Below, piece after piece: positions 35,956 through 45,581 of a stretch of 64,000 nt of DNA (the first letter of the stretch is position 1; each line of letters opens with the position of its first letter). Position numbers and translations under genes: made by a program. This DNA comes from Rubrivivax sp. (lineage in GTDB: Bacteria; Pseudomonadota; Gammaproteobacteria; Burkholderiales; Burkholderiaceae_C). The notes under the pieces were generated by a model. That model was not told the DNA's origin and searched no databases. It saw only the letters and a program-made list of their open reading frames with translations. The stretch lies in NCBI GenBank assembly GCA_027487905.1, contig JAIYCR010000020.1:62001-126000 (forward strand), read 5' to 3'.

Positions 35956-35961
35956 TATAGT
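35956..35961 (+). promoter_or_regulatory. Possible -10 box of the rpsP operon promoter
   Basis: TATAGT lies 170 bases before the rpsP ATG, in the 214-base gap that separates it from the divergent GNAT gene. No convincing -35 was seen. The leader between it and rpsP carries no clear gene; GAGG at 36118-36121 serves as ribosome-binding site. Confidence 0.4.
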
Positions 35962-36130
35962 TCGCGGTTTCGTCGTCGGCACCCGGGGTCGGGCCTGCGT
36001 ATCTACGAGGACGAAAGCACAACGCGAGTCACGCGCTTCGGCCCTTTCGGCCGGGCACAGGGCTCCATGATTGGCACCCCCGGTGTGTCTCCCGCGGTGG
36101 TCCGGTCCCATCATTTCGAGGATTTCTCAC

Positions 36131-36409
36131 ATGGTCGTGATCCGACTCTCCCGCGGTGGCGCCAAGAAGCGCCCGTTCTACAACATCGTCGTGGCCGACT
36201 CCCGTTCGCGCCGCGATGGCCGCTACATCGAGCGCGTGGGTTTCTACAACCCCATCGCCAAGGGCGGTGAGGAGCCGCTGCGCCTGGCCCTGGACCGCGT
36301 CACCCACTGGGCCTCGCAGGGCGCGCAGATGTCGCCCACCGTGCAGCGCCTGGTCGTGCAGGCCAAGTCGGCAGCGGCGCCGGCGGCGGCTGTGGCCGCG
36401 GCAGCCTGA
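36131..36409 (+). CDS. rpsP: 30S ribosomal protein S16 (bS16)
   Basis: Small-subunit ribosomal protein of 92 residues. [20 protein letters not shown] and [18 protein letters not shown] are highly diagnostic, and an alanine-rich tail closes it. The ATG at 36131 begins the canonical sequence; an in-frame ATG at 36071 is too far upstream. It leads the rpsP-rimM-trmD-rplS operon. Confidence 0.97.
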   Translation: MVVIRLSRGGAKKRPFYNIVVADSRSRRDGRYIERVGFYNPIAKGGEEPLRLALDRVTHWASQGAQMSPTVQRLVVQAKSAAAPAAAVAAAA

Positions 36410-36455
36410 CGCGCCGCCCGGCGCTGCGTCCCCGCCACTTCCAGCCCTGCTGAAG

Positions 36456-37049
36456 ATGGAGGTACCTGACGCCCCCTGGCCGGACGATGCGGTCGAGGTC
36501 GGTCGGGTGCTGGGGGCGTGGGGCGTCAAGGGCTGGGTCCGCATCCAGGCCTTCTCGCCCGACCCACAGGCGCTCTTCTCCTCGCGCCAGTGGCTGCTGG
36601 CCCCCGCGGTGCCTTCCGCGTCCGGGCTGCCGGTCGCTCAGCGCTCCTCGCTGCTGCAGCGCTTCAAGATCCGCGACGTGCGCGAGCACGGCGACGGCAT
36701 CGTGGCCCATTTCCACGAAGTGGACGACCGCGCGGCGGCCGAGGCCTTGCGTGGCCGGCTGGTCATCGTCGGCCGCAGTTCCTTTCCCACCCCCGAGGCC
36801 GACGAGTACTACTGGGTCGACCTCATCGGCTGCGAGGTGGTCAACCGCCAGGGCGAGCGCCTCGGCCAGGTGAGCGAGCTCTTCGCCACCGGTCCGAACA
36901 GCGTGATGCGCGTGCTCGACGATCAAGCGTCGCAGCAGCCGGGCGCACCGGCGAACGCCGACGTCCTCATCCCCTTCGTCGCCGCCTATGTCGATGCCGT
37001 CGACCTGCCCGGACGACGGATCTCCGTCGACTGGGAGCGCGGCGACTGA
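36456..37049 (+). CDS. rimM: Ribosome maturation factor RimM
   Basis: 16S rRNA processing factor that binds S19 and the 30S head. The 197-residue product has the N-terminal RimM domain ([21 protein letters not shown], then [28 protein letters not shown]) and the PRC-barrel ([22 protein letters not shown], then [13 protein letters not shown]). The ATG at 36456 follows rpsP by 46 bases. The [16 protein letters not shown] loop is slightly extended relative to family members I know. Confidence 0.95.
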   Translation: MEVPDAPWPDDAVEVGRVLGAWGVKGWVRIQAFSPDPQALFSSRQWLLAPAVPSASGLPVAQRSSLLQRFKIRDVREHGDGIVAHFHEVDDRAAAEALRGRLVIVGRSSFPTPEADEYYWVDLIGCEVVNRQGERLGQVSELFATGPNSVMRVLDDQASQQPGAPANADVLIPFVAAYVDAVDLPGRRISVDWERGD

Positions 37050-37059
37050 CGGTCCTGCC

Positions 37060-37827
37060 GTGCTGCGCTTCGACGTCCTGACGCTCTTCCCCGAATTCTT
37101 CGGCCCGCTGACCGCCCAGGGCGTGGTCCGCCGCGCCTTCGACCTTGGCCTGGCCGAACTGCATCTGACCCAGCTTCGCGAGCATGCCGAGGGTGGCTAC
37201 CGGCGGGTGGACGACCGTCCCTTCGGGGGCGGCCCGGGCATGGTGATGATGGCCCCGCCCCTGGAACGTGCGCTGGCCGCGGTGCGAGCGGCCGGGCGCG
37301 GCGACCGGCACCGTCCGGTGCTGCTCTTCTCGCCGACGGGCCGACCGCTGGATCAGGCCCGGGTTCGGCAACTGGCGCAGGGCGAGGGCGCGGTGCTGGT
37401 GTGCGGCCGCTACGAGGGCATCGACCAGCGATTCATCGACCGCCACGTGGACGAAGAGCTCAGCATCGGCGACTTCGTGCTGTCCGGCGGCGAGATTGCA
37501 GCCCTGGTGCTGCTCGATGCGGTGTGCCGCCTGTTGCCGGGCGTGCTGCACGATGCGCGCAGCCACCAGCAGGACAGCTTCTCCGACGGCCTGCTCGACT
37601 GTCCGCACTACACCCGTCCCGAACTGCTGCCGGGCGACCCGCCCGCCGCCGTGCCCGCGGTGCTCACCGGCGGCAACCACGCGGCCATCGCCGCCTGGCG
37701 TCGGCGCGAGTCGCTGAGGCTCACCGCCGAGCGCCGGCCCGACCTGATCCAGGCGGCCCGCAGCGCCGGGCTTCTCACCGCCGAGGACGAACGCATCCTG
37801 GCCGGGCTACAATCCCGGGTTGTTTGA
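37060..37827 (+). CDS. trmD: tRNA (guanine-N1)-methyltransferase
   Basis: Methylates G37 of tRNAs using S-adenosylmethionine; essential for reading-frame maintenance. The 255-residue product shows [31 protein letters not shown], the trefoil-knot SAM site ([37 protein letters not shown]) and [20 protein letters not shown]. The start is the GTG at 37060, 10 bases after rimM, giving the usual length; an in-frame ATG at 36988 lies inside rimM. The rplS promoter-like TACAAT sits in its last codons. Confidence 0.96.
   Translation: MLRFDVLTLFPEFFGPLTAQGVVRRAFDLGLAELHLTQLREHAEGGYRRVDDRPFGGGPGMVMMAPPLERALAAVRAAGRGDRHRPVLLFSPTGRPLDQARVRQLAQGEGAVLVCGRYEGIDQRFIDRHVDEELSIGDFVLSGGEIAALVLLDAVCRLLPGVLHDARSHQQDSFSDGLLDCPHYTRPELLPGDPPAAVPAVLTGGNHAAIAAWRRRESLRLTAERRPDLIQAARSAGLLTAEDERILAGLQSRVV
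37808..37813 (+). promoter_or_regulatory. Possible -10 box ahead of rplS
   Basis: TACAAT within the trmD 3' end; the 186-base gap to rplS could then be a leader. I found no matching -35, so an internal promoter is only suggested. No other feature is evident in the gap. Confidence 0.35.
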
Positions 37828-38013
37828 TCCTCTGCCGGATCGACACCGTCTGTCTGCTGCAGTCCCCAGGTCCTTGCCACCGCGGCTTCGCTGAAGCCAC
37901 GGTGCAGGCCCGCAGCACCCGGCTCCGGCCCCGCACGCCCTGCCTGCGGGCGCCCGGTCCCTGACGGCGTCACCCATTCCATCAACCCACCGGCACGATC
38001 GAGCGGAGCCCCC

Positions 38014-38367
38014 ATGAACCTCATCCAGACCCTCGAGCAAGAGGAAATCGCCCGCCTGAACAAGAAGATCCCGGTCTTCGCGCCTGGCGACACCGTGATC
38101 GTCGGCGTCAACGTCGTCGAAGGCACCCGCAAGCGCACCCAGGCCTACGAAGGCGTGGTCATCGCCAAGCGCAACCGTGGCCTGAACAGCAGCTTCATCG
38201 TCCGCAAGATCTCCAACGGCGAGGGCGTCGAGCGCACCTTCCAGCTCTACAGCCCGCTGATCGCCTCGATCGAGGTCAAGCGCCGCGGCGACGTTCGCCG
38301 CGCCAAGCTGTACTACCTGCGTCAGCGTTCGGGCAAGTCCGCACGCATCAAGGAAAAGCTGGCCTGA
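38014..38367 (+). CDS. rplS: 50S ribosomal protein L19 (bL19)
   Basis: Ribosomal protein of 117 residues at the 30S-50S interface. [55 protein letters not shown] (in pieces) and [32 protein letters not shown] are textbook L19. A GGAG precedes the ATG. Last ribosomal gene of the rpsP operon; a NUDIX gene follows after 20 bases. Confidence 0.97.
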   Translation: MNLIQTLEQEEIARLNKKIPVFAPGDTVIVGVNVVEGTRKRTQAYEGVVIAKRNRGLNSSFIVRKISNGEGVERTFQLYSPLIASIEVKRRGDVRRAKLYYLRQRSGKSARIKEKLA

Positions 38368-38387
38368 GCGTCCTGCCGGGTCCCCGC

Positions 38388-39134
38388 ATGACGGTCAGAC
38401 CCCGCAACGTCCTCCGCTTCGACCCGCAGCGCCTGCCGGTCGAGCGGGTGGATGGCCACCTGCCGGCCGTCGGGCCCCAGGCCATGACCATCGAAGCGCT
38501 GCGTCAGCGCTTCCGGCAACCACCCCGCTGGTCCCCCGAGGCGCTGGTCGAACGGCGCTTCGTCGACCGTCCGCCCGCCGATGCCTCGGTGCTGGTGCCT
38601 CTGGTGGTGGCCCATTCGGAGCTCGTCGGGGCTGCCCAGCGCCCCTTGTCGGTGCTGTTCACCCAGCGCACCGAACACCTGAGCGATCACCCGGGTCAGG
38701 TGGCCTTCCCGGGCGGCCGGGCCGAGGCCACCGATGCCGATGCGGTCCACACCGCACTGCGCGAGGCCGAGGAAGAAATCGGCCTGCCGTCCGATGCCGT
38801 CGAGGTGCTGGGCTGCCTGCCGCTGTATGTCACCGGAACCGGCTTTCACGTCACCCCCGTCGTCGGCGTCATCCACAGCCTTCCCGCCTTGAGGCCCGAC
38901 CCTCGTGAGGTGGCCGACGTCTTCCAGGTTCCGCTGGACTTCCTGATGACGCCGCGACACCACCGGCACCATGTGGTGGGCGAGGGCGAGGAACGGCGCC
39001 GCTTCCTGTCCATGCCCTGGCCGGGCGTGGACGCCGGCGACGAAGTGCCTGCCGGCACGCGCTACATCTGGGGCGCCACCGCCGGCATGCTGCGCAACCT
39101 CTACCGCTTCCTCGCGGCGCCGGTGACCGCATGA
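38388..39134 (+). CDS. NUDIX hydrolase, coenzyme A pyrophosphatase type
   Basis: Hydrolase of 248 residues. The UPF0035/CoA signature (VLFTQRTEHLSDHPGQVAFPGG) lies next to a complete Nudix box (GGRAEATDADAVHTALREAEEEIGL), so CoA or its derivatives are the likely substrate, as in NudL/CoAse. An N-terminal extension of about 70 residues with DPQRLPVERVDGHLPAV is common in betaproteobacterial members. Its stop overlaps the ATG of the CobD/CbiB-family gene. Confidence 0.9.
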   Translation: MTVRPRNVLRFDPQRLPVERVDGHLPAVGPQAMTIEALRQRFRQPPRWSPEALVERRFVDRPPADASVLVPLVVAHSELVGAAQRPLSVLFTQRTEHLSDHPGQVAFPGGRAEATDADAVHTALREAEEEIGLPSDAVEVLGCLPLYVTGTGFHVTPVVGVIHSLPALRPDPREVADVFQVPLDFLMTPRHHRHHVVGEGEERRRFLSMPWPGVDAGDEVPAGTRYIWGATAGMLRNLYRFLAAPVTA

Positions 39135-40138
39135 GCGTGCTCGCGGTTCTGCTGGCGCTGCTGCTCGAGCAGGCACGGCCGTCGCTGCCGATCACCCGGC
39201 TTCGGCTGGTCTATGCGCAGTGGCTCGACGGGGTGTCGCGCAACTTCGATGCAGGCTCGACCCGCCATGCCTCGGTGGTCTGGGTCCTGGGCGTGCTGCT
39301 GCCAGTGGTGGCGGTGGCGGCACTGGCCATGGTCACCGCGCGTTTCAGCCTGCTGCTGGCCTTCGCGTTGCACGTGGGCGTGCTCTACCTCACGCTGGGC
39401 TTCCGACAGTTCAGCCACCACTTCACCGGCATCCGCGACGCGCTCGACCAGGGCGACGAGACGCGTGCCCGCGCGCTGCTGGCGCAGTGGCAGGGCGTGG
39501 ACGCCAGCGAGCTGCCGCGCACCGAGCTGCTGCGCCAGGTCATCGAATATGCCGTGCTGGCGTCGCACCGCCTCGTCTTCGGCGTGATGTTCTGGTACGT
39601 GCTGCTTGCGGCGCTGGGGCTCGGGCCTGCCGGGGCCGTGCTCTACCGGCTCGCGCAGCTGGCCCTGCAGCACTGGGGGCAGCAGCACCCGATCGACGCC
39701 GAGCCCATGCACCCCCGTGTGCTGGACTGCGCCCGCAGCCTGTGGCGCGCGGTCGACTACCTGCCGGTTCGCCTGACGGCCTTCGGTTTCGCCATCGTCG
39801 GCAACTTCGAGGAAGCGGTGGCGGCGTGGCGGCGCGACACCGGCGTGTGGGCCGATGCCAACGACGGCATCGTGCTGGCCGCGGCGGCCGGCGCCATCGG
39901 CGTGCAGCTGGGGCAGGCCCCGGGACGTACCGGTCCGGTGGCACCGGCCACGAACGACGCCGTCGTCGATGGCCTGGCGGACCGGCCCGACGAGGACGCG
40001 ACCGCGGCAGCCGGCCTGACGGGCGGCAGTCCGCCGCAGCCAGGCCATCTGCAGAGCCTGGTCGGGTTGGTCTGGCGGTCGACCATCCTGTGGATCCTGC
40101 TGCTCACGCTGCTGTCCATCGCCAACCTGATCGGCTGA
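39131..40138 (+). CDS. CobD/CbiB-family (AmpE-like) membrane protein
   Basis: Polytopic membrane protein of 335 residues of the CobD/CbiB family: hydrophobic start (SVLAVLLALLLEQARPSLP), GFRQFSHHFTGIRDALDQGD, EYAVLASHRLVFGVMFWYVLLAALGLGPAGAVLYRL and YLPVRLTAFGFAIVGNFEEAVAAW. True CbiB is adenosylcobinamide-phosphate synthase, but no corrin gene is nearby and a paralogous, unassigned role next to a CoA pyrophosphatase gene is more likely. Overlaps the NUDIX gene by 4 bases. Faces rsgA convergently. Confidence 0.85.
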   Translation: MSVLAVLLALLLEQARPSLPITRLRLVYAQWLDGVSRNFDAGSTRHASVVWVLGVLLPVVAVAALAMVTARFSLLLAFALHVGVLYLTLGFRQFSHHFTGIRDALDQGDETRARALLAQWQGVDASELPRTELLRQVIEYAVLASHRLVFGVMFWYVLLAALGLGPAGAVLYRLAQLALQHWGQQHPIDAEPMHPRVLDCARSLWRAVDYLPVRLTAFGFAIVGNFEEAVAAWRRDTGVWADANDGIVLAAAAGAIGVQLGQAPGRTGPVAPATNDAVVDGLADRPDEDATAAAGLTGGSPPQPGHLQSLVGLVWRSTILWILLLTLLSIANLIG

Positions 40139-40191
40139 CGCCGCTGCAGGCGCTCACCCGCCGGCTGCTGTTTGCCAAATACCGCACCGCT

Positions 40192-41136
40192 TCAGCGCCC
40201 GACCGGTCTTGCCAGTTCGGCGCGCAGGGCCTCGTAGATGCGCATGCGGTTCGGTGCGATGTCGCCCCGCGCCGCCGCATCCCGAATGCCGCATCCGGGT
40301 TCGTGCAGGTGGGTGCAGTTGTAGAAGCGGCAATGGCCGGCATGCTGCGCCAGATCGGGCATGCGCGCGACCAGGCCCTCCGGGTCGACCTGTCGCAGGC
40401 CGAACTCCTGGAAGCCCGGTGAATCGATCAGCCCCGCCCGCGCCGGCGACCCGGCCGGTCCGCGCCAGTACCAGCGCGTGTGGGTGGTGGTGTGGCGACC
40501 GGAGTTCAGCGCCTGCGAGATGTCGCCCACCTGGGCCTGCGCATCGGGCACCAGCAGGTTGACCAGCGTGCTCTTGCCCACGCCGCTGGGCCCGAGCACG
40601 AGCGTGGTACGGCCGGCCAGCAGCGGCTCGAGCGTCAGCACCGCTGCGGCAGGGTCGGCCTTGATGGCCAGCTCGATCAGCGGCACGCCCATGCGGCGGT
40701 AGGGCTCCAGCCGCTCCCGCGCCAGTTCCACCGCCGGCAGGTCGGCCTTGTTCAGCAGGATGCTGGCGGCGATGCCCGCGTCCTCGCAGGCAATCAGGGC
40801 CCGTGCCAGCTGCGATTCGCTGAACACCGGCTCGGCCGCCACCATGACGAGCACGCGGTCCAGGTTGGCTGCGAAGGCCTTGGTCTTCCAGTCGTCCTGC
40901 CGGTAGAGCAGGTTTCGCCGGGGCAGGACCGCTGTGATCACGCCCTGCGCCTCATGGTCGGTGCTGGCCTCGCCCACGGACTGCCAGGCGACGCGGTCGC
41001 CGACCACGCAGTCGCTCTTCTTGCCCCGCGGATGGCCGATGAAACGCCGGCCGCCTTCGTCCTCGAGCAGGTAGTGGCGGCCGTGCCCGGCCACCACCAG
41101 CGCCGCTGCCGACGCTGCTGCCTGCGCGCGCTTCAA
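40192..41136 (-). CDS. rsgA: Ribosome small-subunit GTPase RsgA
   Basis: Circularly permuted GTPase that checks late 30S assembly. The 314-residue protein has an OB-fold N-terminus, then G4 NKAD, then G1 GPSGVGKSTL, then G3 DSPGF, and a zinc-binding segment (HCRFYNCTHLHEPGC) in this permuted order. The RH(T)-type switch text (SGRHTTTHTRWY) is present. Last gene of a run from the M48 protease and pterin dehydratase, 25 bases after the latter. Confidence 0.95.
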   Translation of the reverse strand: MKRAQAAASAAALVVAGHGRHYLLEDEGGRRFIGHPRGKKSDCVVGDRVAWQSVGEASTDHEAQGVITAVLPRRNLLYRQDDWKTKAFAANLDRVLVMVAAEPVFSESQLARALIACEDAGIAASILLNKADLPAVELARERLEPYRRMGVPLIELAIKADPAAAVLTLEPLLAGRTTLVLGPSGVGKSTLVNLLVPDAQAQVGDISQALNSGRHTTTHTRWYWRGPAGSPARAGLIDSPGFQEFGLRQVDPEGLVARMPDLAQHAGHCRFYNCTHLHEPGCGIRDAAARGDIAPNRMRIYEALRAELARPVGR

Positions 41137-41161
41137 GCGCCGTCCCGACCGGTGTCGAGCC

Positions 41162-41497
41162 TCACGGCTTCGCGGGCGGCATCAGCGCATCGGCGCGTGC
41201 GGCACAGATGAAGTCGTTCACCGACAGGCCACCCACCGAATGGGTGTCGAAGCGCACCACGCAGCGGTTGTAGGTGACGCGCAGCTCCGGATGGTGGTCT
41301 TCGGTGTGGCAGATCCAGGCCAGCGCATTCACGAAGGCCAGGGTCTCGTGGTAGTTGCCGAAGGCGAAGGTCTTCTGGATGGCACCGGCCTCCAGGAACC
41401 AGCCGGACACCCGTCGCAGATGGGATTCGATGTCCGCCGGCGCCATCGGGGCGCTGCCCTCGAGGGGCTGGCAGTGCTGGAGGTGCAGGTCGGTCAT
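41162..41497 (-). CDS. phhB: Pterin-4a-carbinolamine dehydratase
   Basis: Small enzyme of 111 residues that regenerates the pterin cofactor after aromatic hydroxylation, or acts in related pathways. IQKTFAFGNYHETLAFVNALAWICHTEDHHPEL carries the active-site histidines, and VRFDTHSVGGLSVNDFICAARAD completes the fold. The ATG at 41497 overlaps the stop of the M48 gene (ATGA). No phenylalanine hydroxylase gene lies in the window. Confidence 0.9.
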   Translation of the reverse strand: MTDLHLQHCQPLEGSAPMAPADIESHLRRVSGWFLEAGAIQKTFAFGNYHETLAFVNALAWICHTEDHHPELRVTYNRCVVRFDTHSVGGLSVNDFICAARADALMPPAKP

Positions 41498-42816
41498 GGG
41501 TGGGCAGGGCGGGGATGGAGGGGCTCGATGGCGGGGCTGGCCAGTGCCTTGAGGGCCTGGAGACGCTGCGCAGCGGGCGGATGCGAGTAGTGGAAGCGCA
41601 CGTACAGCGGGTCTGGGGTGAGGGTGCTGGCGTTGTCCTGGTGCAGCTTGACCAGCGCCGAGGCCAGCGCGCCGGGCTCCGACTGCGCCGCCGCGAAGGC
41701 ATCGGCCTGGAACTCGTGGCGGCGTGACAGCCGGGCGCTCCAGGGCGACAGGAAATAGCCCGCCAGCGGCACGACGAGCAGGAAGAGGATCAGCGCGAGC
41801 GCGTCGTTGGGCAGCGCCACCGAAGGCTGGACACCCAGCGCAGCGTAGAACCACAGCCGCTCGGACAGCCAGCCCAGCAGCGCGAAGCCCGCCGCGCTGA
41901 CCAGGCCCATCATCACCACCCGCTTGAACACATGCCGGTGATGCCCGTGGCCCAGCTCGTGGGCCAGCACGGCCACCACCTCGTCGGGCGTCAGCTTGTC
42001 GAGCAGGGTGTCGAAGAAGACCACCCGCCGCGCACGCCCCAGGCCGGTGAAGTAGGCATTGCCGTGCGATGAGCGCCGGGAGCCGTCCATCACGAAGAGG
42101 CCGCGGGGCTCGAAGCCGCAGCGGCGCATCAGAGCCTCCAGCCGGGTGCGCAGCTCGCCATCCTCCAGCGCGGTGAACTGGTTGAACAGCGGCGCGATCC
42201 AGGTGGGGAAGACGACGATCAGCAGCAGGTTGAACGCCATCCACGCGCCCCAGGCCCATGCCCACCACCAGCGGCCGGCCTCGGCCATCAAGGTGAGCAC
42301 GAGCGCCGCGATCGGCAGGAAAAGGGCAGCGCCGACGAGCAGGCCCTTGAGCGCGTCGGCGAGGTAGACGCGCAGGGTCGTCCGGTTGAAGCCGAACCGC
42401 TGCTCGAGCACGAAGGTTCGATAGAGCGAGAAAGGGGCATCGAGCAGGCCGGCCACCACGGCGAAGGCCGCCAGCAGCCCGAGCTGGTAGCCCAGTGCGG
42501 TGAACCGGCCGGCCGGACCGTCGGGCAGCGACTGCTGGATCCACACGTTCAGTGCGTCCAGGCCGCCGAAGAGCGTCCAGCCCAGCAGCGTCACGGCCGT
42601 GGCGGCCGCCGACAGCAGCTCGAGCCGGCCGCGGGCCAGCGTGTAGCGGGCCGCGCGGCGGTGCTGCTCGGCGTTCACCGTCGCGGCGAAGTCGCCGGGC
42701 ACTTCACCGGCGTGGCGCGCGACATGCCGCATCTGCCGCGTCAGCAGCCACAGGTGGGTCAGCAGCCAGGCCAGCAGCAGGGCGGCGAACAAGGCCGTGA
42801 AGGGGTGCAGCTCCAT
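41494..42816 (-). CDS. M48-family (Ste24-type) metallopeptidase
   Basis: Integral membrane zinc peptidase of 440 residues related to CAAX prenyl protease 1. The N-terminal half has several membrane helices and the FVLEQRFGFNRTTLRVYLADALKGLL signature. The zinc site HELGH sits in VVAVLAHELGHGHHRH, and the third ligand is in RRHEFQADAFA. The C-terminal SHPPAAQRLQAL is typical. The ATG at 42816 gives the conserved start; the open frame upstream belongs to the other strand (orn). Bacterial substrates are not known. Confidence 0.93.
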   Translation of the reverse strand: MELHPFTALFAALLLAWLLTHLWLLTRQMRHVARHAGEVPGDFAATVNAEQHRRAARYTLARGRLELLSAAATAVTLLGWTLFGGLDALNVWIQQSLPDGPAGRFTALGYQLGLLAAFAVVAGLLDAPFSLYRTFVLEQRFGFNRTTLRVYLADALKGLLVGAALFLPIAALVLTLMAEAGRWWWAWAWGAWMAFNLLLIVVFPTWIAPLFNQFTALEDGELRTRLEALMRRCGFEPRGLFVMDGSRRSSHGNAYFTGLGRARRVVFFDTLLDKLTPDEVVAVLAHELGHGHHRHVFKRVVMMGLVSAAGFALLGWLSERLWFYAALGVQPSVALPNDALALILFLLVVPLAGYFLSPWSARLSRRHEFQADAFAAAQSEPGALASALVKLHQDNASTLTPDPLYVRFHYSHPPAAQRLQALKALASPAIEPLHPRPAHP

Positions 42817-42875
42817 GGGTGGCGAGTGTAGGACTGCAACAATGCGGCAACGGCCCCGCGGGGCCTTGACCCCTT

Positions 42876-42879
42876 GGAG
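42876..42879 (+). promoter_or_regulatory. Shine-Dalgarno that selects the TTG start of orn
   Basis: GGAG at 42876-42879 lies 6 bases before TTG 42886. The alternative in-frame TTG at 42874 lies at or before this motif, so it would lack a site. Confidence 0.7.
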
Positions 42880-42885
42880 CCTGCC

Positions 42886-43470
42886 TTGACCTCGACACCC
42901 GACGCCCCCCTCGCCGTGCCCGCGCTGGCCCCGAGCGAGCACAACCTCATCTGGATCGACCTGGAGATGACCGGTCTGCTGCCCGACACCGACCGCATCA
43001 TCGAGATCGCCGTCGTCGTCACCGACCCGATGCTGTCGGTCCGCGTCGAGGGCCCGGTGTTCGCCATCCACCAGAGCGATGCGACGCTGGCCGGCATGGA
43101 CGCCTGGAACACCGCCACCCACGGCAAGAGCGGCCTGACCCAGCGCGTTCGCGAGTCGGCCATCGACGAGGCGGCCGCCGAGGCCCGGGTCCTCGAGTTC
43201 CTGCGCGCCTATGTGCCCAAGGGGAAGTCGCCGATGTGCGGCAACAGCATCTGCCAGGACCGCCGCTTCCTGGCCCGCACCATGCCCAAGCTGGAGTCCT
43301 TCTTCCACTACCGCAACCTGGACGTCAGCACGCTCAAGGAGCTGGCCCGGCGATGGAAGCCGCAGGCGCTGGAGGGCTTCAAGAAGGCCCAGGCCCACAC
43401 CGCGCTGGCCGACATCCATGAGTCCATCGACGAACTCATCCACTACCGCACCCACCTGTTGGCGGTGTGA
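42886..43470 (+). CDS. orn: Oligoribonuclease
   Basis: DEDDh 3'-5' exoribonuclease that degrades di- and oligoribonucleotides, including pGpG from cyclic-di-GMP breakdown. Exo motifs: WIDLEMTGL (Asp25, Glu27), [13 protein letters not shown] and [14 protein letters not shown]. The start is a TTG at 42886 chosen by its ribosome-binding site; product about 194 residues, a normal size. Divergent from the M48 gene across 69 bases. It complements the HD-GYP protein at 17.6 kb in cyclic-di-GMP turnover, though they are far apart. Confidence 0.94.
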   Translation: MTSTPDAPLAVPALAPSEHNLIWIDLEMTGLLPDTDRIIEIAVVVTDPMLSVRVEGPVFAIHQSDATLAGMDAWNTATHGKSGLTQRVRESAIDEAAAEARVLEFLRAYVPKGKSPMCGNSICQDRRFLARTMPKLESFFHYRNLDVSTLKELARRWKPQALEGFKKAQAHTALADIHESIDELIHYRTHLLAV

Positions 43471-43529
43471 TCGGCCGCTGCCAGCCCCTGGCCCCCGCCG
43501 GGCACGGCGGCAAGCGCCGCGGTGATGTG

Positions 43530-43558
43530 ATGACAAGGATTCGCAGGCGGTCTACAAT
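43530..43558 (+). promoter_or_regulatory. Sigma-70 promoter of the DEAD-box helicase gene
   Basis: ATGACA (43530-43535) and TACAAT (43553-43558) with a 17-base spacer. Predicted transcription start is near 43565, giving a leader of about 355 bases. Confidence 0.75.
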
Positions 43559-43579
43559 CGCGGGTTTTCCGCAGTAGGC

Positions 43580-43647
43580 CGAGCCACCCTGGAGAGGGGC
43601 TCGCCACCGCCGAAGCGCCGAGACTTGCTCGGGGCGTCATCGGTGGC
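43580..43647 (+). ncRNA. Two tandem hairpins at the 5' end of the DEAD-box leader
   Basis: First hairpin: CGAGCC (43580-43585) pairs with GGCTCG (43598-43603). Second: outer stem GCCACCG (43603-43609) with CGGTGGC (43641-43647), enclosing an inner stem CCGAG/CTCGG extended by CG/CG beyond a two-base bulge. Nested pairing of this kind at the start of a long leader suggests an RNA regulatory element. I do not recognise it as a known family. Confidence 0.5.
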
Positions 43648-43919
43648 TCCTGCCGCGGCGAGATTCGCACATCCCCTCTGGCCAATTTCGAGCAATGACG
43701 ACGACGGACCGCCCTGCGGCGGCCCGTGTCTTGCTCTCGAAGCCCTCTCTCGGGTTCGGTCGGCGGCGATGCCGTCGCTTCCACCGTTCCCTGAACGCTC
43801 CACCAGCGACATGTCCGGCTTCGGTCCCCAACAGGGGCCGCGGCTGCCCTTTGGGTGGCTCCGCGAATGGCGGGCCGCCTGGCGGGCGCATGGCCTTCGG
43901 GCCGAGAGAGAAACACCGA

Positions 43920-45530
<1,611 letters not shown>

Positions 45531-45540
45531 GCGAACGCAC

Positions 45541-45580
45541 CGGGCGGCCCGGGCGGCCCGGGCGGCGCGACGCCGCCCGG
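45541..45580. repeat. 9-bp GC repeat and hairpin between the convergent helicase and transglutaminase genes
   Basis: Three units of CGGGCGGCC (45541-45567, last base changed) overlap a perfect 10-bp inverted repeat CCGGGCGGCG/CGCCGCCCGG (45558-45580, 3-base loop). There is no T-run, so a shared terminator is only possible. Confidence 0.5.
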
Positions 45581-45581
45581 C

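Larger units (their letters stand above)
43471..43919 (+). other. 449-base gap holding the promoter and long leader of the DEAD-box gene
   Basis: No credible gene lies here. In-frame codons upstream of the helicase (from 43695) are rich in Arg/Pro and do not resemble the family. The stretch holds a good sigma-70 promoter (43530-43558), tandem RNA hairpins (43580-43647), a GC hairpin (43707-43725) and a GAGAGAG ribosome-binding site (43904-43910). Confidence 0.75.

Noticed and set aside
43695-43919. 75 extra N-terminal codons for the DEAD-box helicase
   Set aside because: The stretch is Arg/Pro-rich, unlike any RhlE N-terminus, and a better start with a ribosome-binding site and homology is at 43920.
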